DNA of 64,000 nucleotides from UBA6918 sp040754425. GTDB taxonomy: Bacteria > Pseudomonadota > Gammaproteobacteria > Burkholderiales > Thiobacillaceae. Location of the stretch: NCBI GenBank assembly GCA_040754425.1, contig JBFMCR010000015.1:1-64000 (forward strand), given 5' to 3'. Shown here in pieces: positions 25,647 through 33,131 of this stretch. Positions within the stretch are counted from its first letter, which is position 1, and each line of letters starts with the position of its first letter. The notes beneath the pieces were generated by a model. It worked only from the letters and a program-made list of their open reading frames with translations. It was not told the DNA's origin and ran no database searches. Made by a program: the position numbers and the translations under genes.

Positions 25647-26224
25647 GGCTGACGGGCCTTTTCAAGTAGCGGAAGGACGAGTTTCTCCAGCCTTGGATAG
25701 TGCACTTGGCCGTCTATCTTGTGGCGGATGATGCCGTCGCGGTCGACGACAAACGAGGTCGGAATGCTGTCGGCGCGGCCGAAGGCGGCATACACGCTGG
25801 GATCCATGGGCGCAGCGGGAAAGCCGTAGCCGTGATCCTTCATGTATTGCGCGACTTTTTCCGGCGTATCGTCCACGCTCACCGCCAGCACTTCGAAGCC
25901 TTTTCCCCGGTGGTCGTGCCAGAACTCCTCGATCACCGGCATTTCCTTCAGGCAATACGGGCACCATGTGGCCCAGTAGTTGATCAGCACGACCTTGCCC
26001 CGGAGCTGTTCGGAAGTCAGCGCGCGTCCGTCGGCGGCCTGCACGGCCCAGGCCGGCGCCGGGCGGTTTTCCTCGGTGACGGTGGCGGGCGGGCGGAACC
26101 AGATGTAGGCGAAGGCCGCCAGCAACACCAGGGTGATGCCATGGTTGCGCAGCAGGGTTTTCCAGCGCGCGAGCGCCGATGGCTCGGGAGTAGAATGCGG
26201 GTTTTGGTTTTCGGGTTCAGCCAT
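25643..26224 (-). CDS. membrane-anchored TlpA/ResA-like thioredoxin
   Basis: 193 residues. It has an N-terminal membrane anchor (LRNHGITLVLLAAFAYIWF) and a periplasmic thioredoxin domain with active site WATWCPYC. The cis-proline loop is SIPTSFVVDRDG. This TlpA/ResA/CcmG type reduces disulfides in the periplasm, for example of apocytochromes, which fits a cytochrome-rich lithotroph. The ATG at 26224 shares bases with the start of the divergent hemJ-like gene, so its promoter must lie inside that gene. Confidence 0.87.
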   Translation of the reverse strand: MAEPENQNPHSTPEPSALARWKTLLRNHGITLVLLAAFAYIWFRPPATVTEENRPAPAWAVQAADGRALTSEQLRGKVVLINYWATWCPYCLKEMPVIEEFWHDHRGKGFEVLAVSVDDTPEKVAQYMKDHGYGFPAAPMDPSVYAAFGRADSIPTSFVVDRDGIIRHKIDGQVHYPRLEKLVLPLLEKARQP

Positions 26225-26633
26225 GCTGTGGATCAAGTCGTTTCATATCGTGATGATGGTGAGCTGGTTCGCCGGCCTTTTCTATTTGCCGCGCATCTTC
26301 GTCAACCTGGCCATGGAAGACAACGAAGCCGCTTACCGGCGGCTGTTGTTCATGGCCGAGAAATTGTACCGGTTCGTGACTCCCATCATGTGGCTGGCCA
26401 TCGCCTCCGGCATCTGGCTGTGGGTCGAATACTGGCGGCCCACGCCCGTCTGGCTCTGGGTCAAGGTCGCCCTCGTCGCCGGACTTGTAGGCTACCACCA
26501 TGTGTGCAAGAGTCTGCTGAAAAAGTTCCAGGCGCGCACCAACCAGCGCAGCCACGTATGGTTCCGCTGGTTCAACGAGATTCCCGTGCTGGTGCTGCTT
26601 GCGGTGGTCATTCTCGTCGTGCTGAAGCCCTGA
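26223..26633 (+). CDS. hemJ: HemJ/CopD-family membrane protein
   Basis: 136 residues, four hydrophobic helices. It opens MLWIKSFHIVMMVSWFAGLF followed by YLPRIFV, with the conserved His8 and Arg of HemJ, and further on it has AEKLYRFVTPIMWLAI and GYHHVCKSLLKKF. HemJ oxidises protoporphyrinogen IX in haem synthesis in bacteria lacking HemG or HemY. The CopD-like label is used for the same fold. The start ATG overlaps the start of the divergent tlpA-like gene. Confidence 0.85.
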   Translation: MLWIKSFHIVMMVSWFAGLFYLPRIFVNLAMEDNEAAYRRLLFMAEKLYRFVTPIMWLAIASGIWLWVEYWRPTPVWLWVKVALVAGLVGYHHVCKSLLKKFQARTNQRSHVWFRWFNEIPVLVLLAVVILVVLKP

Positions 26634-26640
26634 TCGCCCG

Positions 26641-28119
26641 ATGACCGACAAGCCAAAACCGCGCGGCACGCTTTCGATAAAAAAGGAGGGCGGCGAGGAA
26701 AAGCCGCGGCAACCCAGGCGCCCGGCCACTTCGCGCAAGATCAACCTCGAACGCGACCGCAGCAAAAAGCCAGCGCCCAAGCCGACGCCGGAAACGGCGC
26801 GGAAGGAAAAGGCAGTGGCCGAGGACAAGCCGCGCGCCCGTCCCGCACGGCAGGAAAGGCCTGCATCGGAGCGGCCTGCAACGCACACGAAAGAGGCCAG
26901 ACGCGAGAGTGGTGAAACCCGGCGCAGGGAAAGGCCGGCAGCAGAGCCGAAACCGGAAAGGGCAGACACCCGTCCTGCGCGCATCGAGCAGTTTTTCGCC
27001 ACCTGCCCGCGCGGCCTGGAAAACGTCCTGGCCGAGGAACTGCTGGAACTGGGGGCGGAAAACGTCGAAAAAACCGGCGGCGGCGTCGGCTTCCATGGCC
27101 CGATGACGTTGTGCTACGCGGCCAACCTGCATTCGCGCCTGGCGACACGGATTCTCCTGCGCGTGTCGGCCGGCAAATACCAAAATGAGGAAGACGTGTA
27201 TCGGGGCGCGCTGGCGGTGTTCTGGCACAGGTGGTTTGCCGCCTCGCGCACCATCGCGGTCAAGGTGGTGGCGCAGGACTCGCCGCTCAAAAGCCTCAAC
27301 TTCATCACCCTGCGCATCAAGGACGCGGTATGCGACCGCTTCGTCGAGGAGGGCGGGATGCGCCCCAGCGTGCAGACCCTGCATCCGGACATCCGCATCC
27401 GCGCCTTTTTGACGCGCGACCGCTACACGCTTTACCTCGACACTTCCGGCGAGTCGCTCTACAAGCGCGGGCTGCGCAGGCAGGCGGGCGCGGCACCCAT
27501 CAACGAGAACCTAGCCGCCGGCATACTCAGGCTCTCGGGCTGGAAGCCCGATGAGCCCCTGTACGATCCCATGTGCGGAAGCGGCACGTTCCTGATGGAA
27601 GCGGCACAGATGGCCTTGAATATCGCGCCCGGCCTGGGCCGCGATTTCGCCTTCGAGCGCATGCTGCGCATGGACGCCAGGGCTTGGGCGCGCATGAAGG
27701 ACGAGGCGCAGAAAGCCTGCCAGCCGGTGCGGCCGCTGCCCATCTACGGCAGCGACGTCATGGGCCGCTCATTGCGCGATGCCGACAGCAACCTCAAGGC
27801 CGCCGGCCTGCGCGAGGCGGTGACCCTGTCGAAAGCCGACATCCTCGACATCGAGCCGCCGGCAGAATCCGGCGTGCTGGTGATGAATCCGCCTTACGGC
27901 GTGCGGCTTGGCGAAGAGGAGGAACTCGCCGAGTTGTACCCGAAGCTGGGCGACGTGCTGAAGAACAAGTTCGCCAACTGGCGCGCCTACATCATCAGCG
28001 CCGACGCCAAGCTGCCCAGGCTCATCCGCCTGTCGGCGAGCAAAAAGACCCCGCTGTACAACGGCGCGCTGGAATGCCGGCTGTACGAATACAAGCTGGT
28101 GGCGGGTTCCAACCGCTAG
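26641..28119 (+). CDS. THUMP-domain class I RNA methyltransferase (RlmL/YcbY N-half like)
   Basis: 492 residues. The first ~110 residues are a disordered, strongly basic, Arg/Lys/Pro/Glu-rich extension. Then come FFATCPRGLENVLAEEL (ferredoxin-like THUMP start), a THUMP domain, and a Rossmann methyltransferase with DPMCGSGTFLMEAAQ (SAM site) and the catalytic VMNPPYGVRLGEEEE, typical of N2-guanine methylation. It corresponds to the N-terminal half of E. coli RlmKL (23S rRNA G2445) and lacks the RlmK half. It is 7 bases downstream of hemJ. The basic tail is longer than usual. Confidence 0.88.
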   Translation: MTDKPKPRGTLSIKKEGGEEKPRQPRRPATSRKINLERDRSKKPAPKPTPETARKEKAVAEDKPRARPARQERPASERPATHTKEARRESGETRRRERPAAEPKPERADTRPARIEQFFATCPRGLENVLAEELLELGAENVEKTGGGVGFHGPMTLCYAANLHSRLATRILLRVSAGKYQNEEDVYRGALAVFWHRWFAASRTIAVKVVAQDSPLKSLNFITLRIKDAVCDRFVEEGGMRPSVQTLHPDIRIRAFLTRDRYTLYLDTSGESLYKRGLRRQAGAAPINENLAAGILRLSGWKPDEPLYDPMCGSGTFLMEAAQMALNIAPGLGRDFAFERMLRMDARAWARMKDEAQKACQPVRPLPIYGSDVMGRSLRDADSNLKAAGLREAVTLSKADILDIEPPAESGVLVMNPPYGVRLGEEEELAELYPKLGDVLKNKFANWRAYIISADAKLPRLIRLSASKKTPLYNGALECRLYEYKLVAGSNR

Positions 28120-28130
28120 CTGGTTTCACT

Positions 28131-28183
28131 AAGGAGGACAAGAGGACAGGAGGAAACCTATTTGTTGTTTTCCTCTTGTCCTC
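28131..28183. repeat. GAGGACA-type inverted repeat (first of two)
   Basis: Left arm AAGGAGGACAAGAGGACAGG, right arm TTTTCCTCTTGTCCTC. It is nearly identical in its left arm to the element in the cbbM-cbbQ2 gap. It lies between the convergent methyltransferase and pilU genes. Confidence 0.85.
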
Positions 28184-28188
28184 AATAA

Positions 28189-28255
28189 CAGAGAGGTTAA
28201 GTGAGGGAGGGGAGGATTGTTTTGCATTACTCCCTTATCCTCCCGTTCCTCCCTG
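28189..28255. repeat. GAGGTTAAG-type inverted repeat (second of two)
   Basis: Left arm CAGAGAGGTTAAGTGAGGGA plus GGGGAGG, right arm CTCCCTTATCCTCCCGTTCC plus TCCCTG. It is placed head to tail with the preceding element and is closest to the copy at 61610-61686. Confidence 0.82.
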
Positions 28256-28297
28256 TAAAAGCTTTGGGTTTATTCCATGACTTGGCGGGTGACTGGA

Positions 28298-29422
28298 TCA
28301 AACGATGTCGAGGTGATCCAGCCCCGTCATCAGGTCCTTGTTCCTGGCTTCCTGGCCGTGCAGCTTGATCTGCAGGCGCAGGTCGTTCAGCGAATCGGCG
28401 TTTCTCAACGCGTCCTCGTAGGAAATGATGCCGGCCTCGTACAGGTCGAACAGCGCCTGGTCGAAGGTCTGCATGCCCAGTTCGCGCGACTTGGCCATGA
28501 TTTCCTTGATCTCGTGCACCTGGCCCTTGAAGATGAGGTCGGCGATCAGCGGCGAGTTGAGCAGTACCTCTACCGCCGCGGCGCGGCCGCCGCCCTTTTT
28601 CGGGATCAGGCGCTGCGAGATGAAGCCTTTCAGGTTGAGCGACAGGTCCATCAGCAACTGGTCGCGTTTTTCTTCCGGGAAGAAGTTGATGATGCGGTCC
28701 AGCGCCTGGTTGGCGCTGTTGGCGTGCAGCGTGGCCAGGCACAGGTGGCCGGTTTCGGCGAAGGCGATGGCGTATTCCATGGTTTCGCGCTCGCGGATTT
28801 CGCCGATGAGGATGACGTCCGGTGCCTGGCGCAGGGTGTTCTTCAGCGCCGAGAACCAGTTTTCGGTATCCACGCCCACTTCGCGCTGGGTGATGATGGA
28901 CTTCTTGTGCTCGTGCACGTATTCGATCGGGTCCTCCACCGTGATGATGTGGCCGGCGTCGTTTTCGTTGCGATAGCCGATCATGGCGGCAAGCGAAGTC
29001 GACTTGCCCGAGCCGGTGCCGCCCACGAAGATGACTAGGCCGCGCTTGGTCATGGCCACGTCCTTCAGCACCTCGGGCAGGCCCAGTTCCTCGAGTTTCG
29101 GGATCACCGTGTTGATGGTACGCATGACGATGCCGGTACGGCCCTGCTGCACGAAGACGTTGACGCGGAAACGGCCGATGTCGGGCGGGGCGATGGCAAA
29201 GTTGGACTCGTGCGTTTCCTCGAACGAATTCCACTGCTTTTCGTTCATGATGGCGCGCGCCAGTTCGCGCGTGTGCGCCGGCGTCAGGCTCTGGTTGGAC
29301 ACCGGCGTGATCTTGCCGTCGACTTTGATGGCCGGCGGAAAGCCGGCGGTGAGGAAGAGGTCGGAGGCCTTCTTCGCCAGCATCAGGCGCAGCAGGTCGT
29401 GGATGGTTTTTTCGGCGTTCAT
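28298..29422 (-). CDS. pilU: type IV pilus retraction ATPase PilU
   Basis: Secretion ATPase of 374 residues that assists PilT in pilus retraction. Walker A is GGTGSGKSTS, the Asp box is ITVEDPIEYVHEH, Walker B is DVILIGEIRERETM, and the His box is TGHLCLATLHANS. Its start MNAEKTIHDLLRLMLAKKAS and acidic C-terminal tail distinguish PilU from PilT. It is transcribed after pilT with a 9-base gap. Confidence 0.95.
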   Translation of the reverse strand: MNAEKTIHDLLRLMLAKKASDLFLTAGFPPAIKVDGKITPVSNQSLTPAHTRELARAIMNEKQWNSFEETHESNFAIAPPDIGRFRVNVFVQQGRTGIVMRTINTVIPKLEELGLPEVLKDVAMTKRGLVIFVGGTGSGKSTSLAAMIGYRNENDAGHIITVEDPIEYVHEHKKSIITQREVGVDTENWFSALKNTLRQAPDVILIGEIRERETMEYAIAFAETGHLCLATLHANSANQALDRIINFFPEEKRDQLLMDLSLNLKGFISQRLIPKKGGGRAAAVEVLLNSPLIADLIFKGQVHEIKEIMAKSRELGMQTFDQALFDLYEAGIISYEDALRNADSLNDLRLQIKLHGQEARNKDLMTGLDHLDIV

Positions 29423-29431
29423 GGCGGCGTA

Positions 29432-30472
29432 TTAAACGAAAGCATCCTTGTTCATGGCCTTGGATCTTGCCTCGGCTGTGTTGACAACATTGCGGCGCAC
29501 CAGGTCCTGCAGGCACTGATCCAGCGTCTGCATGCCGACATTCTGGCCGGTCTGGATGGCGGAATACATCTGCGCCACCTTGTTTTCGCGGATCAGATTG
29601 CGAATGGCGGGAGTGCCGATCATGATTTCGTGCGCGGCCACGCGCCCGCTGCCGTCCTTGGTCTTGAGCAGGGTCTGGGAGATCACCGCGCGCAGCGATT
29701 CCGACAGCATGGAACGCACCATTTCCTTTTCCGCGGCGGGGAACACGTCGACGATGCGGTCGATGGTCTTGGCCGCGCTCGACGTGTGCAGGGTGCCGAA
29801 CACGAGGTGGCCGGTTTCCGCGGCGGTCAGCGCCAGGCTGATGGTTTCCAGGTCGCGCATCTCGCCCACCAGGATCACGTCAGGGTCCTCGCGCAACGCT
29901 GAACGCAACGCGTTGGCGAAGGAGTGGGTGTGCGGGCCGACCTCGCGCTGGTTGATCAGGCATTTCTTGCTCTGATGCACGAATTCGATCGGGTCCTCGA
30001 TGGTGAGGATGTGGCCGAACTCGTTTTCGTTGATGTAGTCGATCATCGCCGCCAGGGTGGTGGACTTGCCCGAGCCGGTGGGCCCGGTCACCAGCACCAC
30101 GCCGCGCGGCTGCTTGGAAATTTCCTTGAAAATCGCCGGCGCCGCGAGGTCTTCCAGGCTCAGCACCTTGGAGGGAATGGTCCGGAACACCGCGCCCGCG
30201 CCGCGTTGATGGTTGAAGGCGTTGACGCGAAAGCGCGCCAGAGTCGGAATCTCGAAGGAGAAGTCCACTTCCAGCACTTCTTCGTACTGCTTGCGCTGGC
30301 TGTCGTTCATGATGTCGTACACCATGCGGTGCACGTCCTTGTGCTCCATCGGCGGCAGGTTGATGCGGCGGATGTCGCCGTGCACGCGGATCATGGGCGG
30401 CAGGCCGGCGGAGAGGTGAAGGTCGGAGGCCTTGTTCTTGACGGAGAAGGCAAGCAGTTCGGAAATGTCCAC
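29432..30472 (-). CDS. pilT: type IV pilus retraction ATPase PilT
   Basis: Hexameric retraction motor for type IV pili (twitching, DNA uptake), 346 residues. It has the standard N-terminal PAS-like segment (MDISELLAFSVKNKASDLHL, read from a GTG start), Walker A GPTGSGKST, Asp box LTIEDPIEFVHQ, Walker B DVILVGEMRDLETI and the AIRNLIRENKVAQM retraction motif near the C-terminus. It is divergent from yggS, an arrangement conserved in many proteobacteria. Confidence 0.97.
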   Translation of the reverse strand: MDISELLAFSVKNKASDLHLSAGLPPMIRVHGDIRRINLPPMEHKDVHRMVYDIMNDSQRKQYEEVLEVDFSFEIPTLARFRVNAFNHQRGAGAVFRTIPSKVLSLEDLAAPAIFKEISKQPRGVVLVTGPTGSGKSTTLAAMIDYINENEFGHILTIEDPIEFVHQSKKCLINQREVGPHTHSFANALRSALREDPDVILVGEMRDLETISLALTAAETGHLVFGTLHTSSAAKTIDRIVDVFPAAEKEMVRSMLSESLRAVISQTLLKTKDGSGRVAAHEIMIGTPAIRNLIRENKVAQMYSAIQTGQNVGMQTLDQCLQDLVRRNVVNTAEARSKAMNKDAFV

Positions 30473-30556
30473 GTCTCTATTCCGTAGTTGGTGTCATGGA
30501 GGAGCGTTTTATGGGGATAATAAGCCATAAACACTAACGACCGGCAAGTTGCGAAC

Positions 30557-31339
30557 TTGAGCGAAACGCCCCCCCAATGGACCCATGTGGCGCAAGGCCT
30601 GCGCGAGGTGCAGGCGCGTCTCGAGCGCGCCGCTGCTGCAAGCGGGCGCCAGGCGCATGAAGTGACGCTGGTGGCGGTGAGCAAGACCTTCCCAGCTACG
30701 GCCGTTTGCGCGGCCGCCGTCTGCGGCCAGCGCCACTTCGGCGAAAGCTACGTGCAGGAAGCCTTGCCAAAGATGGCAAAGGTGCAGGCGATGCTGGCCG
30801 CGGACATCGAATCCGCGGCAAGTCGCCAGCCCGCCGGGGTCGCATCCCCGCAAGCGGGGCCCCTGCTCCGCCCTCTGGTGTGGCACTTCATCGGCCCCAT
30901 CCAGAGCAACAAGACGCGCGACATCGCGCAACATTTCGACTGGGTGCACGGCATCGAGCGGGAAAAAATCGCACGCCGCCTGTCCGGGCAGCGCCCGCAA
31001 AGCCTGCCGCCGCTTAACGTCTGCATCCAGGTCAACGTCAGCGGCGAGGCCAGCAAGAGCGGGGTCGCGCCCGACGAGGCGGCGGCGCTTGCGGACGTGG
31101 TTTTTGGCCTGCCCCGGTTAAAATTGAGGGGGCTGATGGCGATACCCGAACCGGGGGGCGATGCGCATGCGCGTTTTCGCCTGCTGCGCGAACTGCTGGA
31201 AAACCTGAATGCCCGCGGCCTGGCGCTCGACACCCTGTCCATGGGCATGTCGGACGATTTTGAAACTGCCATCGCGGAAGGCGCTACCATCATCAGGGTC
31301 GGCAGCGCCATTTTCGGAAAACGGAACTATGACAAATAG
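30557..31339 (+). CDS. yggS: YggS/PLPBP pyridoxal-phosphate homeostasis protein
   Basis: Alanine-racemase-fold PLP-binding protein of 260 residues. The PLP lysine is in EVTLVAVSKTFPAT, with HFGESYVQEA, WHFIGPIQSNKT, SMGMSDDFETAIAEGATIIR and the phosphate-binding VGSAIFGKR. It starts with a TTG at 30557 without a strong Shine-Dalgarno sequence. About 27 extra residues (ADIESAASRQPAG...GPLLRPL) sit just before VWHFIGPIQSNKT, where other YggS proteins are short. They are encoded by a stem-loop repeat (30835-30873). It overlaps proC. Confidence 0.93.
   Translation: MSETPPQWTHVAQGLREVQARLERAAAASGRQAHEVTLVAVSKTFPATAVCAAAVCGQRHFGESYVQEALPKMAKVQAMLAADIESAASRQPAGVASPQAGPLLRPLVWHFIGPIQSNKTRDIAQHFDWVHGIEREKIARRLSGQRPQSLPPLNVCIQVNVSGEASKSGVAPDEAAALADVVFGLPRLKLRGLMAIPEPGGDAHARFRLLRELLENLNARGLALDTLSMGMSDDFETAIAEGATIIRVGSAIFGKRNYDK
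30835..30873. repeat. stem-loop repeat inserted in frame in yggS
   Basis: Read on the minus strand: GGGCGGAGCAG, a GGCCCCGC-TT-GCGGGG stem, then CGACCCCG. The same outer boxes flank a different stem (TGCCTTGC-GCA-GCAAGGTG) at 21869-21906 in the TIR element. Conserved boxes with a covarying stem indicate one repeat family. The yggS copy is translated and frame-neutral. Confidence 0.65.
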
Positions 31340-32147
31340 CATCAGCTTCATCGGCGGCGGCAACATGGCCACCGCCATCATCGGCGGCCTGCTCGCCGAC
31401 GGCACGCCGGCCGCATCCATCGAAGTGGTGGATGTTTCCGGCGACACCTGCGCGCGCCTCACCCGGCAGTTCGGCGTCAAGGCATGCACGGCGCCAGCAG
31501 AAGCGCAGCTGGCCGGAGTCATCGTGCTTGCAGTGAAGCCGCAGCAATTGCCTGAGGTGGCAAAACAGCTGGCCCCGCGCCTGCGCGGGCAACTGGTGGT
31601 GTCGATTGCCGCCGGCGTCAGGCTGGCCGACCTTGTGCGCTGGCTGGGCGGGTACGCGCGCATCGTGCGCGCCATGCCCAACACCCCGGCCATGGTCGGA
31701 GCCGGCATCAGCGGGTTGTTTGCCGGCGAGGCGTTGGAGGAAGCGGACCGCTCTGCTGCGGAATCCATCCTGCGCGCCGTCGGCGCCGTGGTCTGGGTCG
31801 GGGACGAAGGCGAACTCGACTGGGTCACCGCGCTTTCCGGCAGCGGCCCGGCCTATGTGTTCCATTTCATCGAGGCCATGGAAGAAGCCGGCATCAAGGG
31901 CGGACTGTCGGGCGAAGTCGCGCGCCGCCTCGCCTTGCACACCGTGTTCGGCGCCGCCAAGCTGGCGCTGGAGGCGGGAGAAGACCCCGCGGTGCTGCGC
32001 GCGAAAGTCACTTCCAGGGGCGGCACCACCGAGCGCGCCCTGGCCAGCCTGGACGCGGACGGCTTCATCGACATGATCGCCCGCGCGGTAAACGCCGCAG
32101 CGGCGAGATCGAAAGAACTGGGCGATGAACTGGGGAGGCTCTCCTGA
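31329..32147 (+). CDS. proC: pyrroline-5-carboxylate reductase
   Basis: Last step of proline synthesis (NAD(P)H-dependent), 272 residues. It has the N-terminal Rossmann motif ISFIGGGNMATAIIGGLL, then VLAVKPQQLPEV, RAMPNTPAMVGAGISGL and the C-terminal dimer domain with ALSGSGPAYVFHFIEAM and VTSRGGTTERAL. The start overlaps the yggS stop by 11 bases, and the next gene starts within its stop codon. proA, the preceding step of the pathway, lies elsewhere at 61730. Confidence 0.95.
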   Translation: MTNSISFIGGGNMATAIIGGLLADGTPAASIEVVDVSGDTCARLTRQFGVKACTAPAEAQLAGVIVLAVKPQQLPEVAKQLAPRLRGQLVVSIAAGVRLADLVRWLGGYARIVRAMPNTPAMVGAGISGLFAGEALEEADRSAAESILRAVGAVVWVGDEGELDWVTALSGSGPAYVFHFIEAMEEAGIKGGLSGEVARRLALHTVFGAAKLALEAGEDPAVLRAKVTSRGGTTERALASLDADGFIDMIARAVNAAAARSKELGDELGRLS

Positions 32148-32719
32148 TGCTGGCCGATACGCTGAACTTCTTCATCCAGACCCTGGGCGGTCTATTCGCC
32201 GTGGCGGTGCTGCTGCGCTTTGCCATGCAGGTCATGCGCGTGCCGTTTTCCAATCCCTTTGCCCAGTTCATCGTCAAGATCACCGACTTCGCAGTCAGGC
32301 CTTTGCGCCGGGCGGTTCCGGGCTGGGGCGGCTATGACTGGGCCAGCCTGCTGCTGGCCTGGTTCATCGAAGTCGTGGTCGCCGCCGCGCTGCTGTGGGT
32401 CAGGGACTTCCCCTTCAGCCTGGCCGGCCTGCGGCTGTGGCCGGTGCTGTTCGGCCTGGGGGCGGTGGAACTGGTCAAGCTCGCGCTCTATCTCGTCATC
32501 GGTCTCACCCTGGTGCGCGCCATCATTTCGTGGGTGAACCCTTACTCTCCGATTTCCCCCGTCATTTACCCGCTGACCGAGCCGCTAATGGCGCCATTCC
32601 GCCGCCTGCTGCCGGCCAGCCAGATCGATTTCTCGCCGCTGGTGCTGATCATCCTTTGCCAGTTCCTGCTGGTGGTACCGCTGGCGGCGCTTGAGCGCGC
32701 GGTGCTGGGGGCTTTTTGA
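32147..32719 (+). CDS. yggT: YggT-family membrane protein
   Basis: 190 residues with two repeated YGGT modules, each a pair of hydrophobic helices (LLRFAMQVMRVPFSNPFAQF, VRAIISWVNPYSPI with SPVIYPLTEPLMAPFRRLLP). The family is linked to osmotic or cation stress and, in other lineages, to cell division, but its biochemistry is unknown. It starts at ATG 32147, overlapping the proC stop, in the conserved yggS-proC-yggT-yggU cluster. Confidence 0.9.
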   Translation: MLADTLNFFIQTLGGLFAVAVLLRFAMQVMRVPFSNPFAQFIVKITDFAVRPLRRAVPGWGGYDWASLLLAWFIEVVVAAALLWVRDFPFSLAGLRLWPVLFGLGAVELVKLALYLVIGLTLVRAIISWVNPYSPISPVIYPLTEPLMAPFRRLLPASQIDFSPLVLIILCQFLLVVPLAALERAVLGAF

Positions 32720-32741
32720 GCGTATTGTCGGGGTGTGCCAG

Positions 32742-32829
32742 ATGAGCGGCTTGCCTTCCTGGGCGCGCTGAATGACCGGCTTGCCTTCCTGGGCGCGCTG
32801 AATGACCGGCTTGCCTTCCTGGGCGCGCT
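32742..32829 (+). repeat. three tandem 30-base copies of the yggU start region
   Basis: The segment from ATG through TTGCCTTCCTGGGCGCGC recurs at 32742, 32772 and 32802 with an exact period of 30 bases. The first two copies end in TGA after nine codons (MSGLPSWAR and MTGLPSWAR). The third reads on into yggU (MTGLPSWARYDAEK). The first copy differs by one residue (Ser for Thr). This is a recent tandem duplication creating two minimal upstream open frames. Confidence 0.9.
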
Positions 32830-33119
32830 ACGACGCCGAAAAGGACTTGTGGACGCTGCAAGTGCATGTCCAGCCCGGGGTACGAAAAAACCAGGTGGCG
32901 GGTGAACACGGCGGAAGTCTGAAGCTCAAGATTGCCGCGCCGGCGGTCGATAACAAGGCGAACAAGTGCCTGCTGGGGTTTGTTGCCGAACTCTGGGGAG
33001 TGCCCCGGCGGCAGGTGGAACTCGTGCGCGGGGAGGGATCGCGGCAAAAGACCGTGGCCGTGCGGGATGCAGGAGACAAATTCCCGGCCTTGCCCGGAAT
33101 CGACAGCAACCAGGCTTGA
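32802..33119 (+). CDS. yggU: DUF167/YggU-family protein
   Basis: 105 residues of the small YggU alpha/beta fold, with LQVHVQPGVRKNQVAGEHGG, LKIAAPAVDNKANKCLLGFVAELW and VELVRGEGSRQKTVAV. Function unknown. It closes the yggS-proC-yggT-yggU cluster. Its first ten codons are preceded by two extra tandem copies that read as nine-residue open frames ending in TGA and abut this start (TGAATG). Translation may therefore depend on reinitiation. The N-terminal TGLPSWARYD is the real opening because only this copy continues. Confidence 0.88.
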   Translation: MTGLPSWARYDAEKDLWTLQVHVQPGVRKNQVAGEHGGSLKLKIAAPAVDNKANKCLLGFVAELWGVPRRQVELVRGEGSRQKTVAVRDAGDKFPALPGIDSNQA

Positions 33120-33131
33120 AGGCAGCGACAA

